Of a DNA stretch of 64,000 nt, positions 43,476-51,967 are shown piece after piece; position 1 is the stretch's first letter, and every line of letters begins with the position of its first letter. The stretch is from Aeromicrobium sp. PE09-221. GTDB lineage: Bacteria > Actinomycetota > Actinomycetes > Propionibacteriales > Nocardioidaceae. The notes beneath the pieces are model-generated. The model had not been told where the DNA came from, ran no database searches, and worked only from the letters and a program-made list of their open reading frames with translations. The stretch covers positions 1 through 64,000 of the forward strand of contig NZ_MIJB01000002.1 of NCBI RefSeq assembly GCF_002174305.1. The letters are read 5' to 3'. Both the position numbers and the translations under genes were made by a program.

Positions 43476-44344
43476 CGCGACACGAAGGTGAGGGTCTGCG
43501 ACTCTACAACTGGAATCTCTGGTTCGGCGGTACGCGGATGAAGGACGGGCCGCGCCGGCAGGCAGAGATACTGCGCGAACAGCAAGCCGACATCGTCTTC
43601 CTCCAGGAATGTGTCGGCGACGCGGCGGACCGGCTGGCGACGGCGATGGGGCTGGCCCATGCGCAGCAGGGACACGACACCGCGATCCTCGCGAGTTCCC
43701 CGCTGCATCCGCTGGCGACGGATACCGAGCCCTATGCAACCGCCGCCCTGGCCGAGACACGGCTGGGTTCCCTCCTCGTGTGGTCAGTCCATCTCGACCA
43801 CACCGACTACGGGCCCTATCGCGGGCCAGCCCTGCCCTCGGCGCGCGCCGAGGTGCTCGAACTGCCGGGGGAGGGGCGACGCGACGCGCAATCCCGGACG
43901 ATCCTGTCCGAGACGGATCGACTTCGCGCCGAGATCGGTGACATCCCCGTCATCATCGCCGGAGACTTCAATGTGCCATCACCTGCCGACTGGAACGGCG
44001 TCCATCGGCCCCTCGTCGAGTGGCCAGCCACCGCCCGGCTGATCGAGGCTGGCTATGTCGATGCATTCCGCCATATCCATCCCGACAGTGGCGTGGCTCC
44101 CGGTCTCACGTGGTCCTATCTCGAATCACCTGCGACAGAGCCTCGTGACCGGATCGACTTCATCTATGTGTCCGGTCTGGAGGTCGTGAACGCCGATCAC
44201 CATGGCTCGACCCCGCCGGGTGTCGACCCTGGGGACGGGCTCTCCCATCACGAAGGCGTTTGCCGTCTCATTCCCGACCACGCGGACAACTCATTCCCCT
44301 CGGACCATCTCGCGGTTCGAGCGACCGTCCACCCACCTCACTAG
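43472..44344 (+). CDS. endonuclease/exonuclease/phosphatase-family hydrolase
   Basis: Predicted 290 residues. YNWNLWFGG, IVFLQECVGD, VWSVHLDHTDYG, IIAGDFNVPSP, RIDFIYVSG and FPSDHLAV are the EEP motifs with the metal Glu and the catalytic Asp/Asn and His. No signal peptide is seen. EEP enzymes cleave phosphodiesters in nucleic acids, phosphoinositides or sphingomyelin. In this operon a glycerophosphodiester or similar small diester is likelier than DNA. Confidence 0.85.
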   Translation: MTRHEGEGLRLYNWNLWFGGTRMKDGPRRQAEILREQQADIVFLQECVGDAADRLATAMGLAHAQQGHDTAILASSPLHPLATDTEPYATAALAETRLGSLLVWSVHLDHTDYGPYRGPALPSARAEVLELPGEGRRDAQSRTILSETDRLRAEIGDIPVIIAGDFNVPSPADWNGVHRPLVEWPATARLIEAGYVDAFRHIHPDSGVAPGLTWSYLESPATEPRDRIDFIYVSGLEVVNADHHGSTPPGVDPGDGLSHHEGVCRLIPDHADNSFPSDHLAVRATVHPPH

Positions 44345-44360
44345 GAAAGGTCACATCTTC

Positions 44361-46802
44361 ATGTCCAGCCTTGATACATCGCCGGGGCGGCCCCGCCCGC
44401 TCTTCGTGAAGGAGCGACGGCGTACTCTCCTGGTCCTCGTCGGTGCCCTCGCGTTCACCCTCCTGCTCAGCCTGTCACCGATGTCGTCTCCGGTCGCCGC
44501 GGCCTCGGGGTCGACGGTCAGCCTGGAGTCGTCGACCGTCGAGCCGGGTGGAGAGGTCACGGTGACCTACGAGACCGATCGCACGTCCGACAAGAACTGG
44601 GTCGCGATCTACGACGCGGGGACGCCGGAACCCGGGTCGGGTCTCGGCATGGCGTGGGTCTATGCACCGGGTGACTCCGGGACGGTCAGCATCCCGTTGC
44701 ATGATCGGGGAGGACGTGACCTCCCGCCGGGTGACTACCGCGTCGAGTTCCTCTACGACGACGGATGGGAACGCCTCGGCGAACCGGCTGCGTTCACCAT
44801 CGCCGAGGCATCGGGGTCGAGCCTGACGCTGGAGTCAGCCGATATCGAGCAGGGACAGACGATGCGCGTCGACTACACGACCGATGTGCCTCATGCGACC
44901 AATTGGATCGGCATTTACCGCGAGAGCGATGGTGCTCCAGGAGACCAGGCCTCGACATTGTGGGCCTACGCGCCGGAGGCTGCCGGAACCGTGGAGTTCT
45001 CCACCGATGGTCTGGCCGCCGGTGCGTACCGCGTGTATCTGCTTGCCCAGGACGGTTACGAGATCCTGGCAGGACCGCACGATCTCCGGGTCACGTCGAA
45101 GCCGGGCGTCGTCGACCCGATCGACCCGGTCACCACCGGCCCGGAGACCGATGGCATCATCTATCGGCAGTCCTTCGACGGGGCCGGGTCCACGTCACCC
45201 GAGGGATGGGAGGCCGAAGGCTGGGTCTTCAGCACGCGGGACTCCTGGAGTTCGAGTATCGACCGCATGCGCCATCGCTTCGGGCGCGCCCAGGGAACGA
45301 TCGCCGTTGCCGATCCCGCCCAGGGTCTCGGTTCGGCGACCGCCACCCTTACGAGTGAACCGATCACCGTCGAGGGCGAGCGCGAGCTGCGCCTGACCTT
45401 CGACAGCCACTACCGGGGCACCGGTCAGCACAGTGGTGTCGTCGCCGTCAGCTTCGACGATGGAGAATCCTCCGAGTTCCTGCGTCTGGACAGCGAAACC
45501 GTCGAGTCGGGCTACGACGGCATGCAGCTCAATGCTCAGCAGAATGCGACCTTCGCCGTGCCCGATGGTGCGGCCACCGCGCGTCTGACGTGGACCTTCA
45601 CCGGCGAGGAGACGGACTCCTACTGGGGAATCGACTCGATCGCCCTACAGCGGGTGGCGCTGCCTGTGAAGGGTGAGCCGACCAGCGCCTGGGTGGTCTC
45701 GGATATCCAGGGACATCCCCAGGACCTGGCCCACGGGCTGCGAGATTTCCGTGAACTCTCACCCGATGCCGATGGTCTGCTCATGGTCGGCGATATCGTC
45801 CACAGCGGAACTGAAGCGGAGTGGGACGAGATCTACGATGTCATGGGCGGCGCGAGCGATATCCTGCCGCGTCAGACGATCGCGGCGATCGGCAACCATG
45901 AGCGGTATGCGGCCGGCGGGTTCGAGGCGAACCGTCAGCGATTCCTGGACTTCGCCGAGCGGGACCGCGTCTGGGACGAGTATGTCCTCCAGGGGTCCGG
46001 TGGTGATGTTCCGGTCATCGTGCTCGGCCAGGATGCGGCAGGTCCGACGGATGTGCCGATGAATGAGGAGCAGGTGCGGTTCCTGTCCGAGCGGCTGGCG
46101 CACTGGACGGCCCAGGACAAGCAGGTCGTGGTCATGAGCCACTTCCCGCTCGGTAACACGGTCTCCGCCTCCTGGATCCCGTGGTACAGCAACCACCATC
46201 AGCACAATGACCGTCTGACGACGATGCTGGCGAATTACCCGAATGCCATCGTGCTCAGTGGTCACACCCACTATCCGGCGGAGCTGGGTGATTGGGCGGT
46301 GCAGCGCCGCGTCGATGGGGGACATCCGGATGGATTCTGGGCAGTGAACACTCTGACGATGCAAGTGGAGTGGGACGCGCGTGGGGAGGACACGCGGGGC
46401 ATCACGGAGGTCGTTACGCGCGATGTCAACAGGGGTCTGGTGCTGGACGCCTATGAGGACCGGGTGGTCATCACCGCGCACGATTTCGCGAGTGATCAGC
46501 AACTGCGGCAGGTGACCATCACGAATCCGCTGGTGCCCTTCGCGGCGGAGGCGCCCGAGCCCGTCGAGCCCACACCGGAGCCCACACCGGAGCCGACGCC
46601 GGGACCCGGATCCGATGGTGATTCGGACGGTAAGGACGACACTGCGACTAAGGGCCCGGATGCCTCGGGGGATCCGCAAGGAGGACTCCTGCCGTCGACG
46701 GGTGCGAGCATCGCACTCGTGGCGCTCCTGGTCGCGCTCACATCACTCGCCGCCGGAATGTGGATGGTGCGTAACCGGAGGAACGCGACGTTCACTGAGT
46801 AG
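44361..46802 (+). CDS. cell-wall-anchored metallophosphoesterase
   Basis: Predicted 813 residues. A signal peptide (LLVLVGALAFTLLLSL) is followed by two Ig-like repeats (SLESSTVEPGGEVTVTYETD; SLTLESADIEQGQTMRVDYT) and a beta-sandwich. Then comes a calcineurin-like phosphoesterase: SDIQGHP, MVGDIVH, IGNHER, VMSHFPLG and LSGHTHYP are the metal motifs. A proline/glutamate linker leads to LLPSTGAS, a hydrophobic segment and basic tail, a sortase signal. It works outside the cell, presumably releasing substrate for the ABC importer. ATG 44361 follows GGAAAGG. Confidence 0.88.
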   Translation: MSSLDTSPGRPRPLFVKERRRTLLVLVGALAFTLLLSLSPMSSPVAAASGSTVSLESSTVEPGGEVTVTYETDRTSDKNWVAIYDAGTPEPGSGLGMAWVYAPGDSGTVSIPLHDRGGRDLPPGDYRVEFLYDDGWERLGEPAAFTIAEASGSSLTLESADIEQGQTMRVDYTTDVPHATNWIGIYRESDGAPGDQASTLWAYAPEAAGTVEFSTDGLAAGAYRVYLLAQDGYEILAGPHDLRVTSKPGVVDPIDPVTTGPETDGIIYRQSFDGAGSTSPEGWEAEGWVFSTRDSWSSSIDRMRHRFGRAQGTIAVADPAQGLGSATATLTSEPITVEGERELRLTFDSHYRGTGQHSGVVAVSFDDGESSEFLRLDSETVESGYDGMQLNAQQNATFAVPDGAATARLTWTFTGEETDSYWGIDSIALQRVALPVKGEPTSAWVVSDIQGHPQDLAHGLRDFRELSPDADGLLMVGDIVHSGTEAEWDEIYDVMGGASDILPRQTIAAIGNHERYAAGGFEANRQRFLDFAERDRVWDEYVLQGSGGDVPVIVLGQDAAGPTDVPMNEEQVRFLSERLAHWTAQDKQVVVMSHFPLGNTVSASWIPWYSNHHQHNDRLTTMLANYPNAIVLSGHTHYPAELGDWAVQRRVDGGHPDGFWAVNTLTMQVEWDARGEDTRGITEVVTRDVNRGLVLDAYEDRVVITAHDFASDQQLRQVTITNPLVPFAAEAPEPVEPTPEPTPEPTPGPGSDGDSDGKDDTATKGPDASGDPQGGLLPSTGASIALVALLVALTSLAAGMWMVRNRRNATFTE

Positions 46803-46807
46803 GAAGG

Positions 46808-46851
46808 ATCGTCCCGTCGCTGTCTGCGGTATCAGGCAGCGGCGGGACGAT
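46808..46851 (+). terminator. terminator hairpin after the phosphoester operon
   Basis: A 19-bp stem (ATCGTCCCG... paired with ...CGGGACGAT, two G-U pairs) with a 6-base loop starts 5 bp after the stop. No T-run follows, which is common in high-GC actinobacteria. Confidence 0.7.
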
Positions 46852-46949
46852 CTCGTGGTCGCTGGCGGGGACGAAGCCAGGCACGACGGCATCCCCGATG
46901 TGGTCCTAGAAGCAAGCGCTGGGGCGGCTGTCCCAGAAAACGGGACCCC

Positions 46950-46988
46950 TTAGGTCAGCCTGAACTTACTTAGGCTAGCTTTGGTTTC
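46950..46988. promoter_or_regulatory. IdeR/DtxR-type iron box(es)
   Basis: The 19-mer starting TTAGGTCAGCCTGAACTTA (46950-46968) matches the DtxR/IdeR consensus at 15 of 19 positions. A second half-site (TTAGGCTAGC) starts at 46970. It lies upstream of the HtaA gene and would repress it when iron is sufficient. Confidence 0.7.
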
Positions 46989-47046
46989 ACTGGCGACTAC
47001 CGCGGTGCCTTCGTGGCGTCGTGACTACCAAGGAGAGGCGTCTGTC

Positions 47047-50000
47047 GTGGAAACCCCCGTTTCACGCACACGGAGCAAGTCCCCACTGCTCGTGCTGTTG
47101 ACTTCAGTGCTCATCGTCCTGAGCGGGCTCGCATTGCCGAGCGCCGCTCAGGCAGCCCCCACGCAAGGCACCGTCGAGGGCGCGACCCTCGACTGGGGTG
47201 TCAGGGATTCGTTCCGTAATTACATCAATATGCCCTTCGTGCACGGCGACGTTCAGACGCTCGGTTCGACTACCCAGACGAATCCCAAGCGCGGGCCCTT
47301 CACCTGGACCGGCGGAAGCGGAGCTGCGGCAACGGACGGCAGCACGGCGGATGTCAGCTTCGGTGCCGGCAACGGCGTCCACTTCCTCGGCCACGACCTC
47401 GGTGGCGACGGCAAGTACGCGTTGGACATGCGGTTCACCAACCCTCGCATCGTCGTCACCTCCGGGACGACCGCGGAACTCTACCTGGATGTCCGCAGCC
47501 GCAAGTTCGAGGGAACGACCAATGTCAGCGATGAGTTCTTCGAGCAGAACAATGTGCACTTCGCCGACGTGACGTTGCCTTCTCCGACTCAGAACGGGTC
47601 GACCTTGACCTGGACCAACGCTTCGACCGTGCTCACCGAGGAGGGGAAGGTCGCTTTCGGCGGGTTCTACACAGCACCGGTTGAGAACCTCGATCCGCTG
47701 ACCTTCAGCCTTCCGGTCACCGCGGCGCCCGATCCCGAGACCACCACCACGTCGCTCTCCGTCGCTCCCGAAGGTGATGTCGAGGAGGGCACAGAGGTGA
47801 CCCTCACGGCCACGGTCGCGCCGGCCGCCGCCGGAACCGTCGCGTTCCGCAACGGAGACAACGCGCTCGGCGAGCCGGTCGCCGTCGCCAATGGCACCGC
47901 CACGCTGAAGACCAGCGACCTTCCGGTCGGCGACCACAGCATCACCGCCGTCTTCACCCCGGCGGATGCCACCACCCATCTCGGCTCCACGTCGGACCCG
48001 GTGACGGTGTCGGTCACCGAGACCCCCGACCCCGACCCCGTGTGGGAGCCCAAGATCGAGGTCTTCCGCGAGGACGGCACGACTCCGGTAGGCGACACCG
48101 AGCTGTCCGAGGGCGACAAGGTCGTCGTCAAGGGCTCCGGCTTCGATCCTGAAGGCAATATCGCCCAGCCCGGCGGCAGGCCGCCGATCCCTGCCGGTTC
48201 ACCGGCCGGCAGCTACGTGGTCTTCGGCCACTTCGCCGAGAACTGGCAGCCCTCCGGCGGCAATGGTGAGCGCAATGTCGGCTCGCAGCGCTGGGTCCTC
48301 AGCGAGGACGCGCTGAACCAGGTTCCGTCGAACTTCCAGGGAGCGATCCGCGGCCAGTGGGTCGAACTGTCCGAGGAGGGCGAGTTCACCTGGGAGGCCA
48401 CGCTCGAGGAGCCGCAGAAGCTCGCCGAGGGCGGTCACTACGGCATCTTCACCTACGGTGCCGGCGGCGTGAAGAATGCCGATCAGGAACTCGAGGTCCC
48501 CCTGAACTACAAGGCTGCCGGTTCTGAGCCGGAGCCGGTCTGGGAGCCGAAGATCGAGGTCTTCGCCGAGGACGGAGTGACGCCGATCGGCGATGCCGAC
48601 CTCGAGAAGGGAGACAAGCTGGTCGTGCGCGGCAGCGGCTTCGATCCCGAGGCCAATGTCGGCGGTCGCGGCGTGCCGATCCCGAACACCCTCCCTCAGG
48701 GCACCTACGTGACCTTCGGCCACTTCGCGGAGAACTGGAAGCCGTCGGCCGAGGTCGCCTCCAGCCAGCGCAAGATCGGCTCGCAGGGCTGGGTCCTGAC
48801 CAAGGACACGCTCGACCAGATCCCGCCGAACTTCAAGGCGACCGTCGAACGTCAGTGGGTGCCGCTGTCGGATGAGGGCACCTTCACCTGGAATGTGACC
48901 CTCGAGTCTCCCGAGGCGCTGGTCCAGGATGGCCGTTTCGGCATCTACACCTATCCCGGCGGCGGCGTGAAGAACGCCGACCAGGAGCTGGCCGCGCTGC
49001 TCGGCGACTACACGGCATCCCCCGATGTCACCAAGCAGCCGTCTGCCAAGACGATCAACGAGGGTGAGAGTGTCTCGTTCGAGGTCACGGGCAAGGGTGT
49101 CCCCGCTCCGTCGGTGCAGTGGCAGTCCAAGTCGGGCAATGCAGACTGGGCTGACATCCAGGGTGCGACGGCGACCAAGCTCGACCTCGCCAATGTGTCG
49201 GCGGACAAGGACGGCACTCAGTACCGCGCCGTCTTCACGAATGAGCACGGCAAGGCCGAGTCCGCTGCCGCGACTCTGACGGTCGAGGCCGCTCCGGTGC
49301 AGCCCTCGGACCCGACGATCGAGATCGAGAAGAATGGCTCGCCGGTCAAGCAGGTCAAGCCGGGCGACACGATCGACATCGAGATCTCCGATCTGAAGCC
49401 GCAGGAGAAGGTCTTCGTCGAGGCGCACTCCGATCCGATCGCGATCGGCAGCCCGGTGGCGAACGCCGGGGGCGTCGCCACCGCCAGCTGGACGGTTCCG
49501 GCCAGCTTCCCGGTCGGTGCGCACAATATCGTCGTCTTCGCGGCGAACGGTGACGCCAAGGGCGCCGAGCTCGGACGCCTGCCGTTCGCGGTCGCTGCCG
49601 CTGAGCCGATCGGCGAGTGCCGACAGGTCACCAGCGAGTCGCTGACGTGGGGTGTGAAGCAGTCCTTCCGCAACTATGTCGGCGGACCGATCGCGCACGG
49701 CAACATCTCGGTGCTCGGTCGCACGACGCAGCCCGACGGCGGTGCGTTCGTCTGGACCAAGGGAGCCGGCAAGTCGGCGCTCGACGGCAGCGCCGTCGAC
49801 GTCGCCTACGGCACCGGTAACGGCGCCCGCTTCACCGGTCACCAGATGGGTAGCGATTACGCGCTCGACCTGCAGTTCACCAATCCGCGCGTGGTCGTCA
49901 CCTCGGCCACCACGGCTCGACTGCACGTCGACGTCGCAGGTCGCGACTTCAAGGACATGACCAGCGTCGGCGAGCGCTTCGAGACGAAGGACGTGCACTT

Positions 50001-50943
50001 CGCCGATCTGGCGCTGAGCGCTCCGGCCACGTCCGGCGCCAAGCGCACATGGACCAACGCCGCGGCCACGCTGACGGCCGATGGTGAGCGGGCCTTCGGT
50101 GGCTTCTACGAGGCCGGCACTGAGCTCGATCCGGTGTCCTTCGACGTGACGACTGGCGCTCAGATCGACTGCGACGACGCCCAGGGTCCTGGCGGCGGCT
50201 CGGGGGAGACCCCGGTCGACGGCGGTCCCGGCGGCGGCGATAACAACGGCAACGGCGGCGGCAACACGCCCGGCACCGGCACCGGCGGTGACGCCGGCGA
50301 CCAGTGTGTCGCTCGTGAGGTCACCGGCGGCAGCCTCGAGTGGGGACTGAAGGCCAGCTTCCGCGAGTACGTCGGCGGACGCATCGCCAAGGGCCAGTTC
50401 TCCGGCGGCAGCTTCTCGGTTACCGGCGGCGCCGTGAACCCGAACGCGGACGGCATCGGCAAGGTGAACTACTCCGGCGCCATCACGGCCACCGGTCACG
50501 GCGGACTGCTCAACTTCAAGCTGAGCAATCCCACCGTGCAGATCACCGGCCCCGGCTCAGGCGTGCTCCATGCCCACGTCAGCTCGACCAACACCAAGGG
50601 CGAGACCGTGGTCAACGGCGAGGTCGCCTTCGCGAACCTCTCGTTCAGCGGTGGGGCGGTCAACGGGGACACCATCAGCGTCTCCGGTGCCTCCGCGACG
50701 TTGACGGGCGCGGGCGCTACGGCCTTCGCCGGGTTCTACGATGCCGGGACCGCGCTCGACGCGGTCTCCTTCACCGCCAATCTCGGCGGCGAGGTTCCGT
50801 GTGACGGCAGCACCGATCCGGGTCAGCTCCCGAAGACCGGAGCCGAGGCCAATGCCGGCCTGCTGGCGCTGGGCGCCTTCGCGATGCTCGCCGGTGCGGC
50901 GATCCTCGGCCGTCGTCGGCAGCTGTTGAAGCAGGGCTGCTGA
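47047..50943 (+). CDS. cell-wall-anchored HtaA-domain heme-binding protein
   Basis: Predicted 1298 residues. Signal peptide (LLVLLTSVLIVLSGLALPSAAQA), then HtaA domain 1 (TLDWGVRDSFRNYI to FGGFYTA), an Ig-like domain, and two copies of a 160-residue domain starting WEPKIEVF. A further Ig-like and a beta domain follow, then HtaA 2 (LTWGVKQSFRNYV), a Gly/Asn linker, HtaA 3 (LEWGLKASFREYV), LPKTG near residue 1261, a hydrophobic span and basic tail. In Corynebacterium such proteins take heme from host hemoproteins. The GTG at 47047 is chosen for the AAGGAGAGG site. Confidence 0.9.
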   Translation: METPVSRTRSKSPLLVLLTSVLIVLSGLALPSAAQAAPTQGTVEGATLDWGVRDSFRNYINMPFVHGDVQTLGSTTQTNPKRGPFTWTGGSGAAATDGSTADVSFGAGNGVHFLGHDLGGDGKYALDMRFTNPRIVVTSGTTAELYLDVRSRKFEGTTNVSDEFFEQNNVHFADVTLPSPTQNGSTLTWTNASTVLTEEGKVAFGGFYTAPVENLDPLTFSLPVTAAPDPETTTTSLSVAPEGDVEEGTEVTLTATVAPAAAGTVAFRNGDNALGEPVAVANGTATLKTSDLPVGDHSITAVFTPADATTHLGSTSDPVTVSVTETPDPDPVWEPKIEVFREDGTTPVGDTELSEGDKVVVKGSGFDPEGNIAQPGGRPPIPAGSPAGSYVVFGHFAENWQPSGGNGERNVGSQRWVLSEDALNQVPSNFQGAIRGQWVELSEEGEFTWEATLEEPQKLAEGGHYGIFTYGAGGVKNADQELEVPLNYKAAGSEPEPVWEPKIEVFAEDGVTPIGDADLEKGDKLVVRGSGFDPEANVGGRGVPIPNTLPQGTYVTFGHFAENWKPSAEVASSQRKIGSQGWVLTKDTLDQIPPNFKATVERQWVPLSDEGTFTWNVTLESPEALVQDGRFGIYTYPGGGVKNADQELAALLGDYTASPDVTKQPSAKTINEGESVSFEVTGKGVPAPSVQWQSKSGNADWADIQGATATKLDLANVSADKDGTQYRAVFTNEHGKAESAAATLTVEAAPVQPSDPTIEIEKNGSPVKQVKPGDTIDIEISDLKPQEKVFVEAHSDPIAIGSPVANAGGVATASWTVPASFPVGAHNIVVFAANGDAKGAELGRLPFAVAAAEPIGECRQVTSESLTWGVKQSFRNYVGGPIAHGNISVLGRTTQPDGGAFVWTKGAGKSALDGSAVDVAYGTGNGARFTGHQMGSDYALDLQFTNPRVVVTSATTARLHVDVAGRDFKDMTSVGERFETKDVHFADLALSAPATSGAKRTWTNAAATLTADGERAFGGFYEAGTELDPVSFDVTTGAQIDCDDAQGPGGGSGETPVDGGPGGGDNNGNGGGNTPGTGTGGDAGDQCVAREVTGGSLEWGLKASFREYVGGRIAKGQFSGGSFSVTGGAVNPNADGIGKVNYSGAITATGHGGLLNFKLSNPTVQITGPGSGVLHAHVSSTNTKGETVVNGEVAFANLSFSGGAVNGDTISVSGASATLTGAGATAFAGFYDAGTALDAVSFTANLGGEVPCDGSTDPGQLPKTGAEANAGLLALGAFAMLAGAAILGRRRQLLKQGC

Positions 50944-50954
50944 TCCAGCCCGGC

Positions 50955-50992
50955 ACAGGGTCCGTCCCGCCGCCCGGCGGGACGGACCCTGT
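50955..50992 (+). terminator. strong rho-independent terminator between the two HtaA genes
   Basis: A perfect 18-bp stem (ACAGGGTCCGTCCCGCCG with its complement, 2-base loop) is followed by CTTTTCG, 11 bp after the stop. It should end or strongly attenuate transcription before the smaller HtaA gene. Confidence 0.9.
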
Positions 50993-51016
50993 CTTTTCGA
51001 CGAAAGGACAGTGGAC

Positions 51017-51841
51017 ATGAAGACAGCGGACATGAAGTACGGGGCCGCGGCCCGTGCCGCGCTCGCCGCGACGATCGGTGTCGCCGGCCTCGTGGCCCTT
51101 CCCGTGGCCGCGTCGGCGGAGCCGACCGATACCGCCGACACCTGCGAGGTGACCGGCGGCTCGCTCAGCTGGGGCATCAAGGAGAGCTTCCGCGCCTATA
51201 TCTCCGGCACCATCGCCAACGGCAGCTGGGAGACCAGCGACGGCGCCACCTACGAGACGCCGTCCTTCGGCTGGACGCCCGCGACTGGGACGGTCGACAG
51301 CCAGACCGGCGCCGGCCAGGTGTCCTTCACCGGAACGGTCCATTTCACCGGACATGACGGCATCCTCGATATGACCCTCGCCAACCCCACCGTCCAGTTC
51401 GGCGAGGACGGCAACGCGACGCTCTTGCTCGACACCCGCGGCACGGACACGTCCGGTGAGGTCGCGGTCGATGTCACGCAGGAGCCCATCGCCGAGCTCG
51501 GCGCCCTCGGCCCCATCGAGGTGGAGAGTGGCGCGGCGACCTTCGCCGACGTGCCGGTCGCGCTCTCCGAGCAGGGTGCGCCCGCATTCGCGGACTTCTA
51601 CGCACCCGGCGAGGCGCTCGACCCGCTGACGGTGTCCTTCGAGTTCGCCTGCGCCGAGCCGGAGCCCGAGCCGACGGAAGAGGCCGCCGACGAGGCCGAT
51701 GCCGACGCGACGGCGGCGGAGTCCGACGACTCGTCCGGCACGCCGTGGCTTCCGATCGGCATCGGTGCCGCGGTCGTCGTCGTGGCCGCCGGCACCGGGA
51801 CCGCGCTCTATCTGCGTCGCCGAGGCAACGCGGCCGAGTAG
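51017..51841 (+). CDS. membrane-anchored single-HtaA-domain protein
   Basis: Predicted 274 residues: signal peptide (ALAATIGVAGLVALPVAASA), one HtaA domain (LSWGIKESFRAYISGTI to FADFYAPGEALDPLTV), an acidic linker (EPEPEPTEEAADEADADA), a C-terminal membrane helix (IGIGAAVVVVAAGTGTAL) and RRRGNAAE. No LPxTG is present, so it is held in the membrane and could pass heme from the wall-bound protein to an importer. The start at 51017 is preferred for AAAGGA spacing. Confidence 0.88.
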   Translation: MKTADMKYGAAARAALAATIGVAGLVALPVAASAEPTDTADTCEVTGGSLSWGIKESFRAYISGTIANGSWETSDGATYETPSFGWTPATGTVDSQTGAGQVSFTGTVHFTGHDGILDMTLANPTVQFGEDGNATLLLDTRGTDTSGEVAVDVTQEPIAELGALGPIEVESGAATFADVPVALSEQGAPAFADFYAPGEALDPLTVSFEFACAEPEPEPTEEAADEADADATAAESDDSSGTPWLPIGIGAAVVVVAAGTGTALYLRRRGNAAE

Positions 51842-51967
51842 CGGATTAGGCCGCTCCGTCCGGGGAAGAATCGATGTCGATGTCGATGCGGTGCGGCGGC
51901 CATAGCGACCGCAACGCATCATCAGTCCGGCCTCCGCCGAGCGCGGTCCGAGCGACTGATGCGCGAG

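Noticed and set aside
48199..50499. Minus-strand open frame of 766 codons opposite the large HtaA gene
   Set aside because: Antisense shadow of biased codons; the plus-strand protein has a signal peptide, HtaA domains and LPKTG, the minus one has nothing recognisable.
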